The notes under the pieces were generated by a model that was given only the letters and a program-made list of their open reading frames with translations, had not been told where the DNA came from and searched no databases. A program made the position numbers and the translations under genes. Below are positions 34,583 to 45,019 of a stretch of 64,000 nucleotides of DNA, one piece after another; positions within the stretch are counted from its first letter, which is position 1, and each line of letters starts with the position of its first letter. The DNA is from Salvator merianae (lineage: Eukaryota > Chordata > Lepidosauria > Squamata > Teiidae), in assembly GCA_003586115.2 (NCBI GenBank), contig QVOM02000073.1, positions 32,666,468 to 32,730,467 of the forward strand. Reading direction: 5' to 3'.

Positions 34583-34639
34583 TATTCTATTCTATTCTAT
34601 TCTATTCTATTCTATTCTATTCTATTCTATTCTATTCTA
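34583..34639 (+). repeat. (TATTC)n pentanucleotide microsatellite
   Basis: About 11 uninterrupted TATTC (ATTCT register) units. The purity suggests a young, probably length-variable locus. Confidence 0.97.
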
Positions 34640-34789
34640 CTAAGCTTCTAGAAGGTAATTTGGTGCAGTGCTGAAGGATGTCTGTTTGAAGCACAGTCAT
34701 GTGGCAACTTGCTGGCACACAAAAGAAAGGGTGGGATATCCACCCTACTGGTCAATCAGGCTTTGGGGGTAGTAGACTGGCAATGCCCT

Positions 34790-34908
34790 GATATGATATT
34801 GGAGCTGTCTGCCAGTCTTCCTGCAGTGCTATAGTCTGCACCAGCATGCAGATGGCAGCCCTTATTTCAGGATATAATCCGGAATACAGCTCTGTGCAGA
34901 AAGAGTAT
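34790..34908 (+). mobile_element. Hairpin MITE family, right half
   Basis: CTGCACCAGCATGCAGATGGCAG, then TTTCAGGATATAATCCGGAAT and TCTGTGCAGAAAGAG correspond to the right half of the 7614 and 52680 copies. The left half is too diverged or missing. Confidence 0.55.
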
Positions 34909-36149
34909 CAGTGCAGTTCTGCAAACCAAAAACATTTCTTAAACCTGGCAATGCTGCACAGAGGTATAAAAATATCACCACTGGCTCAAAAGTCATTTAG
35001 ATAGGCTCTCTCTTTGTTTTGCAGACATAACAGCAAAAAATATCCAGTGGGCCCAGGAAATAAATGTGTTTCTACTAAAAATCAAGGTAAGTTTCTCTTG
35101 CCTCAAGTCAGGTCTGCATTTCATTTGAACCACTTAATGTTGAAGTCCTTGAAATGCTGGATAGTAGAGTTAAATGAGCTGACTTTGCTTAAGTGAAGTA
35201 CTACTTGTTATCCATTATATTAAATATACATTTCTGTAAACATTAAGATTTCAGCCTGGGTGAGGCACCACTTGTCCCAGATGATACTACTGATTACTCC
35301 AAATGCCAATATTAACAGATAAAGTTCCACGACTGACGTTGTGAGGCCCAAATATCTTCTACTTTCAGTACCCATCATGCTGTGAGTCTGGGATGTGTGT
35401 GACTCATTTATGCTTTCTGCATTTGTACATATAATGTTAATGTTCAAAAGCCCTTCTGATCTGAAAAGGCTGAATTTTTGAAATGAAAGGAGTCCTGAAA
35501 GCTTCCATTAGAATTCAAACTGGTATGTAATGTAAGTAAAAAGTGATTCCCCCCACCCCCACCCCGCTATATTTATCTATGCCTCATTGCAAAGAAACAG
35601 CATTTTCCATCTTCGAGGAGACTTAATCCCATATGGGACAAGGCGCGCGCACATGCACACTACGTATCTATCCCAGAGGGCTAAAACAAACACAATCGGA
35701 CATGACAAGCAGTACAAGAAACATGGGGTCCAGCAGAGGTTATCAGGGAAAGAAGGAAAGGTACCTATTAGAAGTAGAATTGCCATACATAATTGTATGA
35801 AAGGTTCAGTCAGTATCTTGACAAGTAATCTTGAAAAAGCAAGAGGCCTTTGAAAAAGAATATGTCAAGGGGAAAGTATGAGATGAGTGTGTCCAAAATA
35901 CATCCAACTGAGACACTGAATGAAAGGAAAGCATTACATCATACAGAATCCCTAGGTAATAAGGTGTGATGTTTCCTCCCACCCTCAGGGCTGGCCCTGC
36001 CATGCAGCAGGGCAATGTGGCCTTTCTTCAAACAGGCCTGTCTGTGTGCATAATGTGTGGGGAAGGGGAAAGCGGAGGAAAAGAGGAACTGGTGCACCAG
36101 GGCTTTGCAAGCAGGTCAAACACTGTTTGATTTTCAAGGGTGGCATCAA

Positions 36150-36410
36150 GAGAACATAAGAAATGCCCTGCTTGATCAGGCCAGTGGCCCATCTCATCCA
36201 GCAGCCTCTTCTCCCAGTGACTAACCAGTTGTATTTGGAAGCCCAAGAGCAAGGCATGAGGATACAGCTTGCCCTGCTCACAGTGGCCCTTTGAGGGACA
36301 CCATCTCTTGTACAAAGGTAGCCCCATCTTCCATGAATGTGTCCAACCCCTTTTAGAAACTGTCCAAGCTGGTGACCAACGCCACATCTTAAGGAGTGGC
36401 CTCTATGGTT
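36150..36410 (-). mobile_element. CR1 LINE 3' end fragment
   Basis: The plus strand begins GAACATAAGAAATGCCCTGC, then TTGATCAGGCCAGTGGCCCATC and TTTTAGAAACTGTCCAAGC. That is the reverse of the CR1 3' UTR and the last ORF2 codons. It is a short 5'-truncated copy. Confidence 0.75.
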
Positions 36411-38897
36411 TAGCTATGCTAGTATCTTGGGGCAGCACTGCCAATCTCACAGACTGCTTTTCTTAAATGGTTTGTACAAACTATATTTGCTCCTGCCTTA
36501 GAACTGGAATTGTCCCTTTCTCTCTAAAAAGAAAGCAACTGCTAATCTGCAGACACCCAAGTACAAAAGCCCCTAGATGTTCTGTTCAAAATGAATGTCA
36601 GAACCAGCCTCAGAACTAATGTGTATTTGAAATTCTTGTGTATTGAATTTGATACGTTTTGCTTATTATTTTTGCTCTGTCATGACCCACCTTGACATTT
36701 ATTTTTTGGGGGTGGAAGGTAGTATCCAAAAAGATATACAAATACAAGCTTACTTGCGAGACTGGTTCTCTGACTCTTGGTTCATATGGCTGCCCCTCAG
36801 ATGCCTCCTTCCCTTCCATTTAGAGAAAAAGAGTAGGGAAGAACACTTTATTACCAAATTCATGTTGGACCAAAAATGCCTGAGTTCTACAGCTGCGAGG
36901 CCTTGGGACAGTGAGGCTTCCTTCCTCAGGAGTGATTTGCACAATGCTTTAAGCATGAGTCACGCAAGTCACCTCCTCACCTGGCTGCACCCCACACCCA
37001 GAGCACTAGGAAGTGATCTCATCATGACTTCTTGTCACCTCTTGATTCCAGAGAGAGTCTAGCACCTCAAGGGGAGCAGCACCCATGTCAGCCAGAAACT
37101 CCTCCAGAGCATTCAGGACCCTAGTTGGTTCCATAAGTGTCCCAAGGTGGACCACCAGTGGAGGACCTATCATTATATTACCCCTGGACACTTAATTGAT
37201 ACACTTCTATCATGTCATCTCTCACTCAACTTTTCTCTAACCCACATAACCCCCAACTTTTTTTAAATTAATAACCCCTGTACCTTTCTTCATAGGAGTG
37301 CTCCTCTAGCCCCTTTATCACTTCAGTTGCACTCCTGGGGCAGGATTTTTCAACACCCTAATAGTGCCATGGGCACACTGGAAGAATGGAGGGTCCACAT
37401 AAACCCACTCCCATCTAGCAAAGAACCTAGTATAACAGTGCCTTCTCTTATATTTCTGCTCTACTGACATCATGAGATCCACAGCTAATACATTGGAGCT
37501 CTTTCTTTTGGCCAGATAGATCAATCCTATTTTCAAAAGCAGCCCCAGTCAGAAACACTGAAGCTAAGGAAAGAAAGTTCCCCAGCTGTGATATTCGCAT
37601 GGCTAGAAGCAGTGAGAGGCATTCGAACAACATGCCGTTGCTTTACAAAGAGCCCTACTAATGTAGTGCTCTTCACATCAGGAACTTGCTAGTTCTACTA
37701 TATTCTTTCTGAGATGTAGAAACCAAAATTGTTCAAGGTGTTCCAGGAATCAGTATAAATACACTAATTATATAAGAATATTAGCTTATATTTGAACATA
37801 TTGAGGCTGCGTTTAAAGAGATGGCAAGAAAGGTCATTAAGAAACAAATTCTGAACAAGTATATTTTGGTATTGTTATAGCAAACAAATAAACAACAAAA
37901 AAAAAACCAGACTAAAATGCTCAATCATATCAATAATTTACAGACTAATTTTGTATAATGTCCTCATTCTTTTTTGCTGTACATCTTGACTAAGTTTGCT
38001 TTTGCAAAATCCAAAGTGGAGGGCTGAATACAATTGTGCTTGTTTCTCAGAATCAAATGGCTATGAATTCTGCCTCTACCCTGCAAGTCTAGAACCTTGT
38101 GACTCCTTTCTGCCAACCCCCCAACATATTTTCCATTTCACTCACAGGGACAATCTTACTCTCTCCTTCTCTTTGATAATCAGACTTGGGCTGCATCCCA
38201 ATGAAGCTGGACGTAGCCAGGATCTGGGATGAGTGGCACAAGTTGCTTGGAAGCCAGCTAAGGAGTGGGGACTGTAGAGGGCATACTGCATTTTTCCTGC
38301 TGTGGTCTTCACCCAGCAGGGAAATACTGCTACAAGGAACCTTCCCTTGCAGCAACAAAGTTCCTATCCAGTCTGCTTTTCACTGCACCAGAAGTACAGC
38401 TGCAAGTTGGCCATTTTCAGTGCCGTGGGGAGCAGCCTGGACAGAAGAGTCTACTGAGTCACTCCCTAGCCCTTCTCCATCTATCATGTGGGAGAGGGTG
38501 GCTCAAGGCTGTGGATCCCACTCCAGGAATGCAAGAATGTAGCTTACTGGTAAGTCGTGTCTTGGGTATGCTGGGGAGGCCAGGGTCGGCATGGGGGTGA
38601 GCCCATGTGGCACACAGTCCCAAGACCATCCCTAGACCATATGGATGGTCTGCCCTTGGAGTGATCCTGGGACACCTTAAGGTGCTGTGTGAATAGTGCC
38701 GTGGCTGGTCGAGTAAAATCAGCTGCAGAGTAAAGAGCACAAACAGAGGATCAGAGAATATATACAGAGGTTACTAGGAAGGCTGTGGGCTGTCTGCTTG
38801 CTATAAAAGGCACCTTCTGAAGTAGGAAATCTAAACAGTGACTGAATGGGATATATATCCAAGAAAATGCATTTTAAATACAAAATACTTTTCTAAA

Positions 38898-39077
38898 GGG
38901 AGTAGTAGAAGCTCAGTGGTAGAGCAAATTGCCTGGAAAGCAGAGGGTTGCCAGTTCAGTTCTCAGCCTTTTCCTGGAAGTAGGCAGTGACAAACCACTT
39001 CGGTATCTCTGCTAAGAAAACTGCATAGAAATGCTCATAGAGTGAGCCAAGACTCAGTGGTACGCAACAACAACAAT
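38898..39077 (+). mobile_element. tRNA-derived SINE with Bov-B-like tail
   Basis: The head reads AAGCTCAGTGGTAGAGCAAA (A box), then GAGGGTTGCCAGTTCAGTTCTC (decayed B box). The body has GGCAGTGACAAACCACTT, TCTGCTAAGAAAACTGCAT and GAGCCAAGACTCAGTGG, and the end is a CAA run at 39065-39076. The body matches that of the 5S-headed SINE at 3486 and resembles the 3' region of Bov-B LINEs. Mutations in the B box make transcription unlikely today. Confidence 0.68.
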
Positions 39078-39837
39078 GCATTTCTGAAGAGTATTTTAGA
39101 TACATAATATAAAAGCATTTGTATTTCAAATACTCCCATCTCTGGTCTTGACAACCTATAATTTTGAAGAATTCTAATGGGTTATAAACTCATCCTGATG
39201 GAACAGATACAAAGAAGAAAACTAAAATCACTAAAAAAAAGAAAGTAATAATATAGATAAGTCATAGTCCACAAAAATAAGTTTCCTTCACCATTAAGGA
39301 CATCACAGATCAGATATTTAGGATTATAACTCTTCAGGCTACAGTTGGTCTTTATGATCTATTGGAAAGAGATCAAGACATCTGGGAATTGCTTGCTTAT
39401 TTCTGCAGTAGTGATTGTTTGGCATGCGTATGGCTCAGGGGAGGATACAAGAAGCAATGATTTGCTGTTAGCCTTTGATATTTGGAACCTGTGTCAAACC
39501 AGGATTTGTTCTAAAAAGCATCAAAGCTCGGTTTAGCACAGTTTGCTAACATCAAATGTTATGATGAGTTGCCACTCCCTTGCACCCTATACAGTGTGCT
39601 GCGTGTTTCTCAGTTTCCAAACTTGTACTTTCTTAATATGCTTTGCCTTTTGGTTCTCCCAGTGAAGCAGAAAACAAAATGAGAAGTCTTCCAAAGATTG
39701 TTTGAGTCCAATATGGCTAAAAAATTAAATTAGAGATTGTCAAACGGTGGACCTACAAATGTTGCTGAACATCTGTGATCCCAAGCCAATGACAGAGAAT
39801 GATGGGAGCTCTAGTTCATTGTTCCAAGAAACATATA

Positions 39838-40329
39838 CAGTCATACCTTGGTACTCGTCAGTAATTGGTTCTAGGAGGCACAATGAGTACCAAAAACAAC
39901 GAGTACCAAACAAATTTTTTCCATAAGGAATAATGTAAATAAATTTAATGCGTTCCCAAACCAAAGACAATGCACATTTTAAAGACAATATGTAAAAAGA
40001 TAGGGTTGTATATCATTATTTTACTTGAGAAATAAACCTTAAAATTAATAAATACCTGTACAGTACTTAGATTAAATACACAAGATGACCAAAGAAGCCA
40101 TGACAAGACCACAAGAGGACATGCACAGGGCAAGAGCTACCACGTGACTAACACGTGACCCTTTCTTTCAGCTGGAAAGGGTAGCGAGTCACGAGGCAAC
40201 CTGCACCGACAAGTTCTCGCTTGCACATTGAGTACCAAACAATGAGTACCAAGACAAAATTTCATGTCAAAATGTGTTGAGTACCAAATTCGATGAATTT
40301 CACAGTAGTTGAGTACCAAGGTACCACTG
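39838..40329. mobile_element. Non-autonomous mariner/pogo-like element with TA target site
   Basis: The element starts CAGTCATACCTTGGTACTC and ends GAGTACCAAGGTACCACTG, giving 19-bp inverted termini with two differences. A TA dinucleotide flanks each side (39836-39837 and 40330-40331), the Tc1/mariner target. Subterminal GAGTACCAAA motifs are repeated several times on both sides (about 39884, 39900, 40230, 40243 and 40279), as expected of transposase-binding repeats. No transposase frame exists in the 492 bp. Confidence 0.85.
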
Positions 40330-40339
40330 TACCTTTATT

Positions 40340-43230
40340 CTGAAGTGTGCTAAACTCTCCCGATATCCATACTTTAGAAAAGCAGTCTGTTTGTAACAAA
40401 ACATGATTACTTAACCTATGACATATTCCTTTGGTACAGACCAAATACAATCCTTGTTTATTCATCTCTTCTAGATACTCACTGAGAAGCCAACTAGTGA
40501 TTTCTAAAAGTCTGTCTTTTTCCCAGATGCCACATCAGATACTTGCCATGGGTTATGTTAACTCATTGTTAAATGGCAGCTTGCTTTTAGGCTCAAAATG
40601 TTCTTTGGAGATTTTTGGAGATGTGAAAGAGAAGTCACACTTTCATTAAAACAGGCAGACACACATGTACACATCAGTAGTATTAATTATATCCAGTAAA
40701 GGACAAATAAGGATAAGAGCCACAAAAACTTGTTTCCTTTGTATATTCAGGACATTTTAAAACAATGGTTAAAAAGAAACAGATGAGTGTCTGTTCTAAC
40801 TCCAGCCAGCAGTTTATCCATGTAAAAGTAAATTCAAATCACTTCTAGAAGAACAAATATAGGAAGCCAGTTCATTATGCCTGTCTCTTGGAGATGAGAG
40901 AAATCTAAATTCAATTCACCATTAAAGCAGTCTGCAGCATTTTAGGTGGTCTTTCCTAATGTAAACATACATTAGCTGTGGCAAACACAATTGCTGGCAA
41001 AATGTAAAACCTTGGTCCAACCAGAGCTTGGATACTGCATAACCCCAGCTGCTGCTTACTTACCATGATGGTCCTCTCTTTTCTTCTGCTGTCCTCATTA
41101 TAAGAAGATACATGACTTTAGATATAGGTGCCAGCACCAAATGAAGCCTCTGTTTCCACAATTGCAAATTAGCTGTGGTATTAACGAGCCAAATGGGATT
41201 TAGATTCCCCAGTTCTTTTTGCTCATGAGCCCTAAAGTACTGCTACTGTTGCCAGCACAATTCTATACGTGTCTAGTCATAAGTAAGTCCCATCGGGTTG
41301 AATGTAGCTTATTCCCAGGTAAGTAGGAGTAAAGTCCAACTACATACATAATTATTAGACTATATGGGGGCAGGGGATCGAAACCTGGCACAATTGCTTT
41401 ACGAGAAAAAAAAAATAGTTTTCTTTGTGCAAATCCATTGCAAAAAATGTGCTCGATACTGTTCTGACTTTTTAAATCTGTAGAAGTTATTCCACCACAG
41501 TAAATGTGGGTCCATTCCCCAAATCTGAAGAGCCAGGGCAGCATCATAACACATTTTCTGTCCTGAGTTTGAGCAAGGAAAATGGATGTTGAGTGCAGAT
41601 AAATCCATTTCTTCCTGTAAAGTAATCCTGTAAATTAGTGCTCAAATTTAAAACAGAAAGGATAACCATGCAATCATTATTTGAAGAGGGACACTATTTC
41701 TTTTCCATGCCCTTTCTGAGAAACAAGGGTTAGAAAGAGGGAGTATGTGGCCCAGATGTGAGCCACCGCAGGCCATCTGCTTTTGAGGCAGGGACCAGGG
41801 TAGAAGAGAGTGTTCCTCTGAAACCTTTCAGCGGCTATCAAGAAATGTTTTAAAAATGGGGCCAGCAGAGGTGTGAAACTTGAGAGGTCGATAATCTGAA
41901 GTTTCATCATCATCATAAAAAATGGAAAACCAGTAGCAAGAGTCCAGATCACAGGTGCCCAGGAAAATTCCGAATATGGGTGTCCACTGCAAAAATATGG
42001 ATTTTTCCATAATATGGATAACACCTGATAATAACAGGATTCTTATCTGTGCCATTTCTTGTCCTTCAACTCCTTGATTTCTCCCTGCTCTCCAACTTGA
42101 AAATTGTGAACAATGTAGAATAGAGGTCATGATGAAGTACTATAATACAAAAGTACTCTATGGATATATACATGTAGTTGTCTAGGCAACAGTTCCATGA
42201 ATATAGATATTTTTAAAATCACCCCGTCACTATAACATACGCACATAATTCACGGTACAGCTCTGTCCTAGCTGTCTGCAGGAGTTATTTTAATAGCCAC
42301 TGCTTTTACAGAAAAGTACAGGGACAGACATAGGTGATGCATACTTGGTATCACAAAAATATCACATAACAGAAGTTTGGAGTCACAAAAAAGTCTTCTG
42401 CAGAACATTTTGTCTACTTAGCAACAAATACCGGTGCACCTGTGTGCTGTACTTCTAAAAATTAAGTGCTATGTGGTAGGTAGGTCTGGCTTGCTGGGCA
42501 TCTCATTTTGTTTTAGTTGCAGTAGTGCAAAACCACTATTTGTACGACTGAATTTGCAGTGAAAGCAGATGTGCCATATTGTTCTTGCTGTTTTAATTCC
42601 ACAAGTTTTATTTGGTGTATAGTGTGACATTGCGTACTTACAGAAAGAGAAATCAATGTAATTTAGTTAGATGGTTTTTTTTCCAGGGTTCTTTTTAATG
42701 CAGCAGGCTTCCCAAGGGACTGTCTAATATTTACATAAAGCAGTCTGTTCAAAAATCTGACATCTGCATTTAAACCCAGAAGGCTAACTATTTTGCCCCC
42801 ATCCCTAATAACCAAGTGGGGGCCCTCCTCAAACAGTTTCCTGCATTAATCTTACTTTCCTGCTGGAGGAAATGCAAAGTTAGCCTGACTATGCTGGTTT
42901 TTTTGACATTGTTCATCTCTTTATTTCATGCATTACTTGCCAGGCATACAGCTAACACCAGTAAGAAAAAGATGGAAGCTCATTATTTAAAAAAGAACAC
43001 ACGATGACCTCTTTCTTACACATTTTAGGTAATTTCTGTATACATGCAAGACGTATTTCTATGAGTGTGTTTTGTGTGTTTCATGAGTTTCATGAGTTTC
43101 AGATTCCAGATTTAGATTTATGGATAGTCACAATGACCATTTTAGCAATACAACAAAGATAAAAAACCATATGTTAAAAATATAGAGAGAGCACTAAAAA
43201 CAACCAAAAAGACATAGTCTGATCAGTAAA
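40340..43230. other. Unique-looking upstream flank
   Basis: I see no recognisable repeat family, exon or RNA gene here. Open frames are short and lack protein-like composition. It contains an A-run at 41405-41414. Confidence 0.4.
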
Positions 43231-43233
43231 CAA

Positions 43234-43446
43234 GATCAGTCTGGATCAGTAAGTCAGAGGGTCCAGTAGCACCTTAGCAGAGAGAAAGAAGTTGGTAGCA
43301 TGAGCTTGTGTAGACTAAGCCTACTTCTTCTTCAGATACATGATAAAGTAGGCTTGGTCTACAAAAGCTCACACTACCAACATCTTTCTTTCTGTTAATC
43401 TCTAAGGTGCTACTAGATCCTCTTGCTATACCGATCCAGACTGATT
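43234..43446. mobile_element. Palindrome of two Penelope-like element termini
   Basis: The left arm from GATCAGTCTGGATCAGTAAG is mirrored by the right arm ending CGATCCAGACTGAT. Within the arms, AGGTGCTACTAGATCC (right) pairs with GGTCCAGTAGCACCT (left), and AAAGTAGGCTTGGTCTACAAAAGCTC (right) pairs with GAGCTTGTGTAGACTAAGCCTACTT (left). Arms are about 95 bp around a loop of about 20 bp. The right arm matches the widespread vertebrate sequence (CTGATGA-stem-GAAA-GCTCATGCTA, then TTAGTCTCTAAGGTGC) that I take to be Penelope-like termini carrying hammerhead ribozyme cores. The cores here are mutated. Family assignment is from memory. Confidence 0.5.
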
Positions 43447-43847
43447 TTGCTCAGCCTATAGAGATAAGAAAACTATTAATTAAACTTGAAATTCCATGAT
43501 CTACACAGGTTATCTTAATGTCCTCCAGGTATTATAGTTCACATAGTCTGGGTTTTTTTTCATTGGTGCGTTTCCTGGTTCGGATTATGTTGGGTTCCAG
43601 AAGGAGAGAAGGAGGAGTTTCCTTTGAAAAAATTTTTTTTTTCAACTGGTCAGTCACAACAGAACACTTTGGTGTCACAGGAATGACCTTGCTGCTTCCT
43701 CTGCCACTGCAAGCATACAGACCTGCATACCATTGGCAGGCATGGAAATACTGAACAGAGGAGCCATTTACCTGGGACACCTGGGGAGTGCATAGCCACT
43801 CTGCAAGAGGAGAGGGAGAGAGACAGGAAGATGCTACAGGGGCCCAT

Positions 43848-43876
43848 AAGCAAGCAACAAGCAAGCAAGCAAGCAA
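43848..43876 (+). repeat. (AAGC)n short microsatellite
   Basis: About six AAGC units, with one interrupted unit. Confidence 0.85.
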
Positions 43877-44064
43877 CTTGGGAAGGGGGAGGGAAGGACA
43901 GAGAAATGGCCAGCTCTGCATCCAGAAGAAACTGTCTCTTCCTATGATCACTTTTGTATTAATGCTGCACATCTTTGCCATGCTGCTAAAGGAAGCCTCC
44001 ATCACTTTTAGACTGAATTCATTGGAGAAGTCATGATTGCACAGAGGGTGAGGAATAGAATCTG

Positions 44065-44598
44065 AGGGACTGTTCGCACTTATGACAGTATAATGGTCTA
44101 ACTAGCATGGTTCAGGCCAGTTGGGTTTGGGTACAGAGAGGGGTCTACTCACTAGTCAGTGCTGGAACACTCTGCAAGCTGACCAGCGCTGGAGGCAGTG
44201 TGAATGGGAGCGCACTAGTTTGGTAGCTGTGTTTGAGGGTCTATGCTTGAACCCAGACAGTCTGTGTTCGTACCTGTGTCCAGAAAGACCACCAGGGTCC
44301 AGACCCCAAGGTCCAAACTGGGGTGTGAACTGACAGACTGCACCTGCACGGTCCTGCTGGCCCTGCCCCGCCGCCATTTTGAAGCCAGAAATGGTGCAAA
44401 CGCACCTTCCCTAATCCTCATCTGATAACGCAGGTGGGATTGGAGACTACAGTTTAGCTGACCACAGCTGGTTGGATACAGCTAAGCATCAGGTGGGTTT
44501 CGGTAGCTTTTGGGTCAGCTGTGACTGTTTGCAAGTGCGGACCCTGTGTTCTAGCTAGCGTCCCGATATGTACCACTCGCTAAGTGCGAACAGGCCCT
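44065..44598. mobile_element. MITE with AGGGACTGTTCGCACTTA ends
   Basis: The left end AGGGACTGTTCGCACTTA and the right end TAAGTGCGAACAGGCCCT match as inverted repeats at 17 of 18 positions. The 534-bp interior has no convincing gene. I could not identify the target duplication. It lies only 56 bp from the GC-rich element that follows. Confidence 0.75.
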
Positions 44599-44654
44599 GA
44601 GTGTGTGATTCTGTACGAGGCAGGAAAACTTTTTTTTTCAGCCAGGGAAATAGG

Positions 44655-45010
44655 CAGTGGCGCAGCCAGCGCTTCCGTCGCCCGGGGCTATGGGCAGGGG
44701 CGATGCCAGCGTGCAGGGGGGGCGACGCTGGCACGAGGGGCGACGCCAGCACACCGGCGCAGGGTGGGGCGACGCCAGCGCGCTGGCGCAGGGGTGTGTG
44801 TGACGCTGGCGCACCGGCGCGAGGGGCAACGCCAGTGCACCGGCACAGGGCGGGGCGACGCCGGCGCGCCGGCGCGAGGGGTGACCAGCGCGCCACCGAC
44901 AGACGGGCGGGGTGACGAGTGAGGGCGCCGGTGGGCGGGGCCCTGGCTCCGTGGGCCGCCCCCGACAACGCGCCGCCCGGGGTGGCCCGCCCCCCCTTGC
45001 TATGCCTCTG
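44655..45010. mobile_element. GC-rich hAT-like element with internal minisatellite
   Basis: The 356-bp element starts CAGTGGCGCAGCCAGCG and ends CTTGCTATGCCTCTG, imperfect inverted ends that begin with CAG. The flanking octamers GAAATAGG (44647-44654) and GAAGTAGG (45011-45018) agree at 7 of 8 bases, as expected for an aged 8-bp hAT duplication. The interior is extremely CG-rich and contains the tandem array at 44701-44911. Long frames on both strands here are a composition effect, because GC-rich DNA lacks stop codons. Confidence 0.75.
44701..44911 (+). repeat. GC-rich minisatellite, degenerate units of about 18-32 bp
   Basis: About eight units begin with variants of CGACGCCAGCGCACCGGCGC followed by AGGGG. 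Unit starts are near 44701, 44723, 44741, 44770, 44802, 44827, 44856 and 44882. Each unit holds a CAGCGC/GCGCTG-type inverted core, so the array is hairpin-prone, and GGGG runs separate the units. Confidence 0.8.
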
Positions 45011-45019
45011 GAAGTAGGT

